Both the position numbers and the translations under genes were made by a program. The notes under the pieces are model-generated. The model did not search any database, was not told the DNA's origin, and was given only the letters and a program-made list of their open reading frames with translations. This document shows, one piece after another, positions 8,943 through 15,875 of a stretch of DNA of 32,751 nucleotides. Location: contig NZ_JAKDLO010000025.1 of assembly GCF_030452765.1 (NCBI RefSeq), positions 1-32,751 of the forward strand, read 5' to 3'. The number at the start of each line of letters is the position of its first letter. Within the stretch, counting starts at the first letter, position 1. The DNA comes from Intrasporangium sp. Lineage in GTDB: Bacteria > Actinomycetota > Actinomycetes > Actinomycetales > Dermatophilaceae.

Positions 8943-11048
8943 GATCCGCTCCCGGTCGACCTCCGAGGCAGAGTCGATGATGAACTCCTTGCGCGGCGCC
9001 ACGTCGCTGCCCATGAGCAGCTCGAAGACTCCCTCGGCAGCCTCGAGGTCGCGCATGGTGACCCGTCGCAGGGTGCGGTGCCGAGGATCCATCGTCGTAT
9101 CGGCCAGCTGGTCGGCGTCCATCTCGCCCAGGCCCTTGTAGCGCTGCAGGGGCTGCTTGATCCGCTTGCCCTTCTTCTCCAGGGCGCTGACGGTCCGCCG
9201 CATCTCGGGCTCGTTGTACGTGTAGATGAGCTCGTTCTTCTTCGCCCCGTTGCCGATGACCTCGATCCGGTGCAACGGTGGCATTGCCGCGAAGACCCGC
9301 CCGGCCTCGACCAGAGGGCGCATGTACCGGAAGAACAGGGTGAGCAGGAGCGTGCGGATGTGGGCGCCGTCGACGTCGGCGTCGGTCATGATGATGACCT
9401 TGCCGTAGCGGGCGGAGTCCAGGTCGAAGGTGCGGCCCGACCCGGCACCGATGACCTGGATGATCGAAGCGCACTCGGCGTTCTTGAGCATGTCCTGGAT
9501 CGAGGCCTTCTGGACGTTGAGGATCTTGCCCCGAATCGGCAGGAGGGCCTGGAACTCTGAGCTGCGGGCCTCCTTGGCCGTGCCCATCGCCGAGTCGCCC
9601 TCGACGATGAACAGCTCCGAACGATCGACGTCGTGGGTGCGGCAGTCGCGCAGCTTGGCCGGCAGGGTCGAGGACTCGAGCGCATTCTTGCGCCGTTGCG
9701 TCTCCTTGTGCAGCCGGGCGCTGATGCGCGTCTTCATCTCGGTCACGACCTTCTCGAGCAGCCGGGCCGACTGGTCCTTGTCGCCGCGCTTGCTCGAGGT
9801 GATCCGTGCCGTCAGCTCCTTCTCGAGGACCTTCGCGACGATGGCGCGCACCGCCGAGGTGCCGAGGACCTCCTTGGTCTGCCCCTCGAACTGCGGCTCG
9901 GCGAGGCGGACCGTGACGATCGCGGTGAGCCCGGCCAGGACGTCGTCCTTCTCCGGCTTGTCGCTGCCGGTCTTGAGCCGTCGCGCATTCAGCTCCAGCT
10001 GCTTGCGGAAGACCTTGAGCAGGGCCTGCTCGAACCCGGTGAGGTGCGTGCCCCCTTTGGGAGTGGCGATGATGTTGACGAAGGACTGGACGCGGGTCTC
10101 GTAACCCTGTCCCCAGCGCAGCGCGATGTCGACCCCGCACTCCCGCTCCACCTCGGTCGGGGTCATATGGCCGCGGTCGTCCAGGACCGGGACGGTCTCG
10201 GTGAAGCTGCCGGACCCGGTCAGGCGCCACACGTCGGTGATGCCGGCGTCCGGTGCGAGGAAGTCGACATACTCGGCGATGCCACCCTCGTGCTGGAAGA
10301 CCTCCTCGGCCGGGGCGTCCTGCTCCCGGCCGGGACGCTCGTCGCGCAGCTCGAGGCGCAGACCCGGCACGAGGAACGACGTCTGCCGGGCTCGCGCCGC
10401 GAGGGCGTCGTAGTCCAGGGTGGCGTCCTTGAGGAAGATCTGCCGGTCGGGCCAGAACCGGACCCGGGAACCGGTCACGCCCCTCTTGACCTTGCCGACC
10501 ACGGGCAGGGCTCGCTTGGACTCGTACGCCGCGAACTGCGCCTCGGGCGAGTGGACCCCGACGGAGTCGGTGAACGTACCGGGCTCGCCCCGGCGGAAGC
10601 TCATCCCGTAGGTCTTGCCCTCGCGGTCGACCGCGACGTCAAGCCGGGCCGAGAGGGCGTTGACGACCGAGGCACCGACGCCGTGCAGCCCTCCCGACGC
10701 GGAGTACGAGCCGCCCCCGAACTTGCCGCCGGCGTGCAGCTTGGTGAAGACGACCTCGACCCCCGACAGACCGGTGCGCGGCTCGATGTCGACCGGGATC
10801 CCCCGTCCGTCGTCACGCACGACGATCGACCCGTCGGCCCCGAGGATGACCTGGATCTCGGTGCAGACACCGGCGAGGGCCTCGTCGACCGCGTTGTCGA
10901 TGATCTCCCAGAGGCAGTGCATGAGCCCGCGCTGGTCGGTCGAGCCGATGTACATCCCGGGTCGCTTGCGAACGGCCTCGAGGCCCTCGAGAACCTGCAG
11001 GTGACGGGCGGTGTAGTCGCCGTTGGTGGAGGTAGGGCGGGATGCCAC
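8934..11048 (-). CDS. parE: DNA topoisomerase IV subunit B
   Basis: A 704-residue ATPase subunit of type IIA topoisomerase. Visible elements in order are: the GHKL ATP site (EIIDNAVDEALAG, DDGRGIPVDI, GGLHGVGASVVNALS), the transducer (QSFVNIIATPKGGTH) and the TOPRIM domain (ELFIVEGDSAMGTAK; IIMTDADVDGAHIRTLLLT). The C-terminal PLQRYKGLGEMDADQL block closes the protein. Start choice: GAGG lies 8 nt before a GTG at 11048, whereas an ATG at 11054 sits only 2 nt from it and a GTG at 11075 has no Shine-Dalgarno; all three are in frame. It is convergent with parC. Confidence 0.94.
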   Translation of the reverse strand: MASRPTSTNGDYTARHLQVLEGLEAVRKRPGMYIGSTDQRGLMHCLWEIIDNAVDEALAGVCTEIQVILGADGSIVVRDDGRGIPVDIEPRTGLSGVEVVFTKLHAGGKFGGGSYSASGGLHGVGASVVNALSARLDVAVDREGKTYGMSFRRGEPGTFTDSVGVHSPEAQFAAYESKRALPVVGKVKRGVTGSRVRFWPDRQIFLKDATLDYDALAARARQTSFLVPGLRLELRDERPGREQDAPAEEVFQHEGGIAEYVDFLAPDAGITDVWRLTGSGSFTETVPVLDDRGHMTPTEVERECGVDIALRWGQGYETRVQSFVNIIATPKGGTHLTGFEQALLKVFRKQLELNARRLKTGSDKPEKDDVLAGLTAIVTVRLAEPQFEGQTKEVLGTSAVRAIVAKVLEKELTARITSSKRGDKDQSARLLEKVVTEMKTRISARLHKETQRRKNALESSTLPAKLRDCRTHDVDRSELFIVEGDSAMGTAKEARSSEFQALLPIRGKILNVQKASIQDMLKNAECASIIQVIGAGSGRTFDLDSARYGKVIIMTDADVDGAHIRTLLLTLFFRYMRPLVEAGRVFAAMPPLHRIEVIGNGAKKNELIYTYNEPEMRRTVSALEKKGKRIKQPLQRYKGLGEMDADQLADTTMDPRHRTLRRVTMRDLEAAEGVFELLMGSDVAPRKEFIIDSASEVDRERIDA

Positions 11049-11105
11049 GGTCATGTCCTCTTTCGTGCGTGTCACGGACCGGCTCGCACGCCGACCGGCG
11101 ACAGC

Positions 11106-11111
11106 ATGCTA
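11106..11111 (-). promoter_or_regulatory. Possible -10 element for parE
   Basis: TAGCAT on the minus strand fits the actinobacterial TANNNT -10 pattern and would place the start site about 50 nt before the parE start codon. There is no convincing -35. It is the only A+T-containing hexamer of this kind in the upstream gap. Confidence 0.3.
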
Positions 11112-11165
11112 ACGAGCGGCGCCGACAGCCCGCGGCAGGCTCGCGGCGCTCGGGGTGTGCGTCAG

Positions 11166-11507
11166 TCAGGCCAGCGCGGTGTGACAGGACAGGCGGGCTG
11201 CGAGCAGGGAGCCGACGCCACGGTTCTGTCACTCGTCGACGACCTCGATGGCGAGCTCGGCGCAGCTCGGGTGCTGCTTGTCACGGATGTACCTTGCGAC
11301 GCCCACCGCTTCCCCGCAGCGCCGCGTGATGGCGATGAGTGCCTCGTGATCGTGATGGTCGACCTCGGTGAAGTAGCGCAGCTCGGCGGTGGTGAGCCTG
11401 GGCTTGCCGGTGAGGTAGCGGGCGAAGCGTGATGCGGGGCTGAGTCCGGCGAAGATGTCGGCGAGCAGGCCCGCGTCCTCGGGCCGGATCGGGCGGACGC
11501 GCAACAT
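11166..11507 (-). pseudogene. GNAT N-acetyltransferase remnant, interrupted by an in-frame TGA at a Trp position
   Basis: From ATG 11507 the frame reads MLRVRPIRPEDAGLLADIF, a typical GNAT N-terminus, and continues through FTEVDHHDHEALIAI and AELAIEVVDE to a TGA at 11229-11231. Past that stop the same frame resumes QNRGVGSLLAARL, the acetyl-CoA-binding motif A (Q-x-x-G-x-G). In relatives the residue at the stop is usually Trp (VVDxWQGRG), so a single TGG-to-TGA change explains it. A second stop follows at 11166-11168, where the similarity has already faded, so the 3' half is lost. No ribosome-binding site is seen at 11507, and the upstream sequence is another decayed gene. The 92-aa product, if made, would lack the cofactor loop. 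Confidence 0.7.
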
Positions 11508-11922
11508 CGGGGGGCGTCTCGGGTGGGCGGCCCGTGCGCGGCGGTGCTCGGCGGCATACTGCAGCAGGTCGCGGCAGCCGCGGCGAGCGCCGCCGCGCGC
11601 TCGCGCCGGAAGGTGAGCAGGGCGACTTCGCAGGTTGGGCTCTCTCGCCAGCACAGATCACGTGCGCTCACCACCAGGGCAGGCTCCGCGCCGAGCAGAC
11701 CGCGCAGGTGGTGCAGCTCGCGGCGCAGGTTGGTGAGCGCCTGCTCATCGGTGGAGTCCGGCCAGAACGTGGCGGCGATGCGCTGGCGGGTCTGCGGAGC
11801 TCCGACGTCACGGCGAGCAGCGCGACCGACTCGAGGCTGCGCGAGGACTGTGCCCGCACGGCCCCCGCTCCGTCGCTGATCATCTGCTCACCCCGCAGCC
11901 TCACGTGCAGCAAGGCAGCCAC
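11508..11922 (-). pseudogene. SARP/BTAD-type transcriptional regulator remnant, frameshifted
   Basis: Starting at a GTG (11922) one frame reads VAALLHVRLRGEQ and SSRSLESVALLAVTS. A shift near 11800 then changes frame to PQTRQRIAATFWPDSTDEQ and TNLRRELHHLRGLLG, the winged-helix end of the BTAD/SARP family, followed by SARDLCWRESPTCEV and LTFRRERAAALAAAAA. Near 11580-11590 the similarity shifts again to RDLLQYAAEHRR and then runs into the GNAT remnant. The large effector and ATPase part expected of such regulators is absent, so this is a 5' scrap fused by deletion to the GNAT scrap. The alignment is from memory of the family pattern. Confidence 0.55.
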
Positions 11923-11948
11923 GTGACCAGTGTCACATCCTGCTGCGC

Positions 11949-12257
11949 GTGCGACCAGCCTCCGAGGGTGGTTCGCCACGACGGTGCGCGCACCGCGACC
12001 GCTTCGACGTGTTCCTCGCCGACGGGTTGCCGCCGCGCGCCCCCGTCCGCATCGTCGCTGTGCACCTGCGCTTGGACTCCAAGATGATGGACCGCAAGAT
12101 GGTGGCGCTGCGGGCACAGGCCGGCCAGACGGGACCGCTGATCGCAGCGCTCGGCGAGGACCGGGTGCGGCACTGGTTCGACACCGGGACCTTCGTCGCC
12201 GGCGACGCCGTAGCCGTCGGCCGCTCGGACTGGGGCACTTGGCGGCCCGCGGCATGA
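11949..12257 (+). pseudogene. Possible C-terminal remnant of a PIG-L family deacetylase
   Basis: The frame reads PVRIVAVHLRLDSKMMDRK and then ALRAQAGQTGPLIAALGE before a TGA at 12255-12257. The K-x-x-ALRA-x-x-x-QT-x-x-L pattern resembles the C-terminal helix of PIG-L/LmbE-type N-acetylglucosaminyl deacetylases. The metal-binding N-terminal half is missing and no ribosome-binding site precedes it. It lies divergent from the SARP remnant in an otherwise decayed stretch. It could instead be a short hypothetical gene. Confidence 0.35.
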
Positions 12258-12547
12258 CCGCACCGACAACCGCGGCGACCGGCAGAGGCCGTCAGGAGCC
12301 GGCTGGCCGAACGGTTGGCAGCCCCGCTGACGGGGTAACGATCCGGGTATCAGGGTGTCTCAATTGTCGAGCGTGCGCCTCAGGAAGGAATGAACGTGCT
12401 TCACTGTTGGAACATCCACGAGGTGCGATGACGCAGGATCGGAGGGCCGTCAGGCCAACGGGAGAGCGTCACAGCGCGTCAGAGATATGTGGAAAGATCC
12501 TCCCTCGCGGGGAGGACCCCGAGGACAAGAGAGAAGGCGAGAACGAG
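12258..12547. other. Gene-free stretch with two hairpins, upstream of the DUF7455 gene
   Basis: I see no supportable coding sequence. CCCCG (12322-12326) and CGGGG (12331-12335) form a tight tetraloop hairpin followed by TAACG, perhaps an old terminator. TCCTCCC (12498-12504) and GGGAGGA (12510-12516) form a 7-bp hairpin in the leader 30 nt before the DUF7455 start. No promoter pair is convincing. Confidence 0.4.
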
Positions 12548-12772
12548 ATGAAGACAGCACTGGCACCCGAGCTGACGGCTACAGACCGCTGTGACCGGTG
12601 TGGCGCGCAGGCCTACGTTCGTGCTCGCCTCGTGTCCGGCGGTGAGCTGCTCTTCTGCGCTCACCACGGTCGTGAGCACCTGCCCGCCCTCCAGGGCCTG
12701 GCCATCGAGATCCATGACGAGAGCGCTCGGCTGTCCGAGAGCCCGGTGATCGCTCCCCTCGACGAACGGTGA
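12548..12772 (+). CDS. DUF7455 family small zinc-ribbon-like protein
   Basis: A 74-residue protein with Cys15-x2-Cys18 (DRCDRCGAQAYVRA) and Cys37-x2-His40 (LFCAHHGREH), which together look like a small metal-binding ribbon. This family is widespread in actinobacteria, often near topoisomerase IV or the principal sigma-factor gene, and has no established function. The ATG at 12548 follows a purine-rich leader (GAGAAGGCGAGAACGAG). The leader carries a 7-bp hairpin (12498-12516), which could affect translation or mRNA stability. Confidence 0.83.
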   Translation: MKTALAPELTATDRCDRCGAQAYVRARLVSGGELLFCAHHGREHLPALQGLAIEIHDESARLSESPVIAPLDER

Positions 12773-12791
12773 CACGCTGACCCCGCTCACT

Positions 12792-13259
12792 GTGGCGGTG
12801 GGTGTCGCCATGTTGGTGGGACTGATCGGGATCGTCGTGCCGGTCCTGCCCGGGCTTTTCCTGGTCTGGGCAGCAAGCGCCGTCTGGGCGGTCGTCGAGC
12901 AGGGGCTGACAGCGTGGGTTGTGCTCACCGTCACGACGATCCTGTATGCCGCTGGGCTGGTGACGCAGTACACCGTCCCGGGGCGCCGGCTGCGTGAGGC
13001 AGGAGTGGCGACGAAGGTCCTCGTCGTTGCGATCCTCGCCGGGGCGGTTGGGTTCTTCGTGATCCCCGTCGTCGGCGCACCACTGCTGTTCGTCGGGGCG
13101 ATCTATCTCATGTCACGGGTGCGGATGGGCAGTCACGCTGATGCTTGGCTTGCCACGACGCACGCCGTGCGTGCCGTCGGCCTCAGCATGGGCATCGAGC
13201 TGCTGACCGCCTTCGCGATCATCACCACCTGGGTGGTTGGAAGCATGCTCCTGCGGTGA
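12792..13259 (+). CDS. DUF456 family membrane protein
   Basis: A 155-residue, strongly hydrophobic protein with about four membrane segments. The first contains GLIGIVVPVLPGLFLVWAAS, the Pro/Gly-rich signature of DUF456, and the internal YLMSRVRMGSHADAW cytoplasmic loop is also typical. Its function is unknown. The GTG at 12792 is used here; a CTG at 12777 would add five residues (LTPLT) that fit the family N-terminus, and neither has a strong Shine-Dalgarno. It starts 19 bp after the DUF7455 stop and may be co-transcribed with it. It is convergent with the DUF3040 gene (38-bp gap). Confidence 0.82.
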   Translation: MAVGVAMLVGLIGIVVPVLPGLFLVWAASAVWAVVEQGLTAWVVLTVTTILYAAGLVTQYTVPGRRLREAGVATKVLVVAILAGAVGFFVIPVVGAPLLFVGAIYLMSRVRMGSHADAWLATTHAVRAVGLSMGIELLTAFAIITTWVVGSMLLR

Positions 13260-13297
13260 CGCCTCGGTCGTCGAAGGTCACCAGTGCACCGCGTAGG

Positions 13298-13699
13298 TCA
13301 CCACTGGTCGCGTCGACGCTTCTCCCATCGCTGCTCCAGCCGTTCCATGAAACTGCCGTGGCTGGCCGTCTGCTTGCCCTTGCCTCGGGCCTGGCTCGTT
13401 TCTGCCGTGTCGCCGGACTTGACGGACCGCAGCGCGGTCCGTGCGGGTGAGATGGCGTAGGCGATGCCGGCGACCATGACGGCGAAGCCGATGGCCCCCA
13501 GCCAGATGAGCGAGCTCATGGCGGAGATGATCACCAGAGCGAGCCCGGCCACACCAGCCACGACACCGATGACGATGCGTCCCCGCCCCGGTTGACGGGC
13601 CCTCGTCTTCTGGATCCGCGAGGCGAATCGCGGATCCTCGGCATAGAGCGCCTCCTCCATCTGCTGGAGGAGCGCCTCCTCGTGTTCCGAGAGTGCCAC
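13298..13699 (-). CDS. DUF3040 family membrane protein
   Basis: A 133-residue protein with the DUF3040 N-terminus (ALSEHEEALLQQMEEALYAEDPRFAS), two closely spaced transmembrane segments at about residues 47-90 and a charged cytoplasmic tail. It is an actinobacteria-specific family of unknown role, commonly found between dinB and the mraZ/division cluster. The GTG at 13699 is fixed by an AGGGAGGT Shine-Dalgarno about 6 nt upstream; the longer open frame to 13765 lacks family similarity. It lies 80 bp downstream of dinB and probably has its own promoter. Confidence 0.85.
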   Translation of the reverse strand: MALSEHEEALLQQMEEALYAEDPRFASRIQKTRARQPGRGRIVIGVVAGVAGLALVIISAMSSLIWLGAIGFAVMVAGIAYAISPARTALRSVKSGDTAETSQARGKGKQTASHGSFMERLEQRWEKRRRDQW

Positions 13700-13760
13700 T
13701 TGGCACCTCCCTGTGCTGTGCGTCCGACTCTGCCGTCCGGTGTGATCTGGCTTGACACTG

Positions 13761-13766
13761 ATCATA
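13761..13766 (-). promoter_or_regulatory. Candidate -10 element for the DUF3040 gene
   Basis: TATGAT on the minus strand closely matches the TANNNT/TATAAT -10 consensus and lies about 60 nt before the DUF3040 start, just after the dinB stop. No good -35 is visible 17 nt upstream. Confidence 0.4.
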
Positions 13767-13779
13767 CGTGGACTCCCTT

Positions 13780-15036
13780 TCAGGATAGGTCCGGTTGGCC
13801 GTCCTGTGAACCTGAGCCGTCCTCGGGCATGAGGCTCGCCGGCCGGACTGAGCCGGCACCGAAGCGGGCACTGGCCCGGTCGACCGCACGGTCCGCCTCC
13901 CGCCAGCCCCGGTCCCGCTCGTCGAGCGTCGCCTGGATCGGGGTCCCGCTCGACGGGGCGAGCCCCTCGAGCCGAACCCCGACCAGCCGGATGCGCACCC
14001 TCTGCAGGCCGAGCCGGTCGAACAGCTCGACCGCCGTGGCATGGATCTCCCGGGAGACGTCGGTGTGGCCCCGCAGCGTCTTGGCCCGGGTGACCGTCGT
14101 GAAGTCGGCGAACCGGACCTTGATCGACACCGTGCGCCCGCTCATTCCGGCAGAGCGGGCCCGCGCCGCAGTCCGGTCGGACAGGCGCAACAGCTCGCGG
14201 TGCACGACGGCGGGGTCGTCGACGTCGTAGGAGAAGGTCTCGTCGGCGCCGATGGACTTCTCCTCGCGCTGCCGCTCGACCGGCCGTGGGTCACGTCCCC
14301 AAGCGAGATCGTGCAGGGTCCGGCCGGCGGCGTCACCGAGGGCCCGCTGAAGCGTCTCGACCGGGGTGTGGGCCAGGTCGGCGACGGCGCGCAGCCCGAG
14401 TCGGTGCAGGTGCTCCTCGGTGCGCTCCCCCACGCCCCAGATCGCCCCGACGGGCAGCTGGTGGAGGAAGACGACCGTCTCATCATGCGGGACGACGAGC
14501 AGGCCGTCGGGTTTGGCCAGCCCCGAGGCGAGCTTGGCGACGAACTTCGTCGCGGCGACGCCGACCGAGCACGTGATGCCCTGCTCGTCGGCGATGGTGT
14601 CGCGCACGATCTGGCCGATCTGCGCGGGTGGCCCGAGCCGCCGGACGGCACCGGACACGTCGAGGAAGGCCTCGTCGAGCGAGAGCGGCTCCACCTGGTC
14701 GGTGAACGTCGCGAACGTGGCCATGATCGCGTCCGAGATCGCGGCATAGCGACGATGATCGGGCGGGATCACGACGGCGTGGGGACAGAGCCGCCGGGCC
14801 TGTGACATCGGCATGGCTGAGGTGACTCCGAACGCCCGGGCCTCGTACGTGGCCGACAGCACGACCGACCGCCCGGAGCCGCCGATGATGACCGGCTGCC
14901 CACGAAGGTCCGGCCGCGACAGGAGCGAGGCGGATGCGTAGAAGGCGTCCATGTCGACGTGCAGGATCGGGCACCCGGTGTCGTCGGGCGGTCCGGGCTC
15001 GCTCCGGACCGGCACGCTGAACTGGCGTCTACTCAT
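13780..15036 (-). CDS. dinB: DNA polymerase IV (Y-family translesion polymerase)
   Basis: A 418-residue Y-family polymerase that copies past damaged template bases. Catalytic carboxylates are present: Asp28 in HVDMDAFYAS, and Asp121/Glu122 in SLDEAFLD. The steric-gate region is Phe32/Tyr33. A thumb helix-hairpin-helix (GAIWGVGERTEEHLHRLG) and little-finger domain follow. The intact active site distinguishes it from the catalytically dead ImuB accessory protein. It is the distal gene of the minus-strand run DUF6504-HEPN-dnaE2-methyltransferase-dinB (38 bp after the methyltransferase). It may therefore be part of the same SOS-controlled unit, or have its own promoter. Confidence 0.92.
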   Translation of the reverse strand: MSRRQFSVPVRSEPGPPDDTGCPILHVDMDAFYASASLLSRPDLRGQPVIIGGSGRSVVLSATYEARAFGVTSAMPMSQARRLCPHAVVIPPDHRRYAAISDAIMATFATFTDQVEPLSLDEAFLDVSGAVRRLGPPAQIGQIVRDTIADEQGITCSVGVAATKFVAKLASGLAKPDGLLVVPHDETVVFLHQLPVGAIWGVGERTEEHLHRLGLRAVADLAHTPVETLQRALGDAAGRTLHDLAWGRDPRPVERQREEKSIGADETFSYDVDDPAVVHRELLRLSDRTAARARSAGMSGRTVSIKVRFADFTTVTRAKTLRGHTDVSREIHATAVELFDRLGLQRVRIRLVGVRLEGLAPSSGTPIQATLDERDRGWREADRAVDRASARFGAGSVRPASLMPEDGSGSQDGQPDLS

Positions 15037-15074
15037 CTGGGCGGCCCCCGTCCGGCCTGTCGTACTCAGTGCCC

Positions 15075-15839
15075 TCAGCCGCGGCGGGCGACGACGTGCA
15101 GGGCACTGCCGAGGGTGCCGAGGACCTCTCGTCCCGGCCCACGCACGAGCAGGTCGTCGAGCTCGTCGAGAGCGGCCCGGTCGGCATCGGAGTCGATGAG
15201 GGGCGCCGGGACGAGATGCGAGAGGATCCCGGCACCACGGGCCTGCTCGATGGTGAACCCGGCCGCGGTGAGCAGCCCGGTGAGCCGGTCGAGGTCGAAC
15301 CGACGCGGTAGCGGGTCCTGTGCGCCCCAGCGCCCCTCGGGGTCGAGCAGAGCCGCGCGTGCGTGGCCGAACTCGCCCGCGATCGCCTTGGCGAAGACGA
15401 CGGCGAGGCGGCCGGCGACGATGAGGGACAGCACGCCACCCGGCCCGAGGACGCTCGCGCTCGCGCGCAGGGTGGCGGCCGGGTCGTCGACGAACTCGAG
15501 TGTGCCGTGACAGCAGACGAGGTCGAAGGTGGCACCGGACAGGACCGACACCAGGGAGTCGCCGTCGCCCTGTAGGGCGGTGACCCGGCTGGAGACGCCG
15601 GCGTCGCGGGCGCGGTCGCCGAGCGCGGCGAGGGCGTTGGGGCTGGGGTCGACGACGGTGACCCGGTGGCCGGAGACCGCGAGAGGGACGGCGACCCCGC
15701 CGGTGCCGCCGCCGAGGTCGAGCACGTCGAGGGGGCGTCCGAGTCGCTGGGTACAGCTCGCGGCGAGCCGCTCCGTGGCCGCGACCGCGGCGAAGGTCCG
15801 AGCGGCGGACCGGTGCCGGCCTCGCTGATCCTCGGGCAC
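15075..15839 (-). CDS. Class I SAM-dependent methyltransferase
   Basis: A 254-residue Rossmann-fold methyltransferase. Motif I is VLDLGGGTGGVAVPLA at about 39-54, the acidic motif II is TVVDPSPN, and the post-II region (CCHGTLEFVDDP) resembles UbiE/Smt-type enzymes. The substrate cannot be predicted. A strong AGGAGG 6 nt before the GTG at 15839 fixes the start. It lies 36 bp downstream of dnaE2 and 38 bp upstream of dinB, so it is embedded in the translesion-synthesis operon. Whether it has any repair role is unknown. Confidence 0.86.
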   Translation of the reverse strand: MPEDQRGRHRSAARTFAAVAATERLAASCTQRLGRPLDVLDLGGGTGGVAVPLAVSGHRVTVVDPSPNALAALGDRARDAGVSSRVTALQGDGDSLVSVLSGATFDLVCCHGTLEFVDDPAATLRASASVLGPGGVLSLIVAGRLAVVFAKAIAGEFGHARAALLDPEGRWGAQDPLPRRFDLDRLTGLLTAAGFTIEQARGAGILSHLVPAPLIDSDADRAALDELDDLLVRGPGREVLGTLGSALHVVARRG

Positions 15840-15875
15840 GGCGTCCTCCTCGGGCAGGAATGGTGCGGTCTCACC

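Noticed and set aside
9633-11432. 599-codon plus-strand open frame
   Set aside because: Antisense to parE, whose motifs are unambiguous; composition is typical of a shadow frame.
13280-13308. ACCAGTG/CACTGGT inverted repeat between the DUF456 and DUF3040 genes
   Set aside because: Seven-bp arms with a 15-nt loop, mostly inside the DUF3040 3' end; could be chance.
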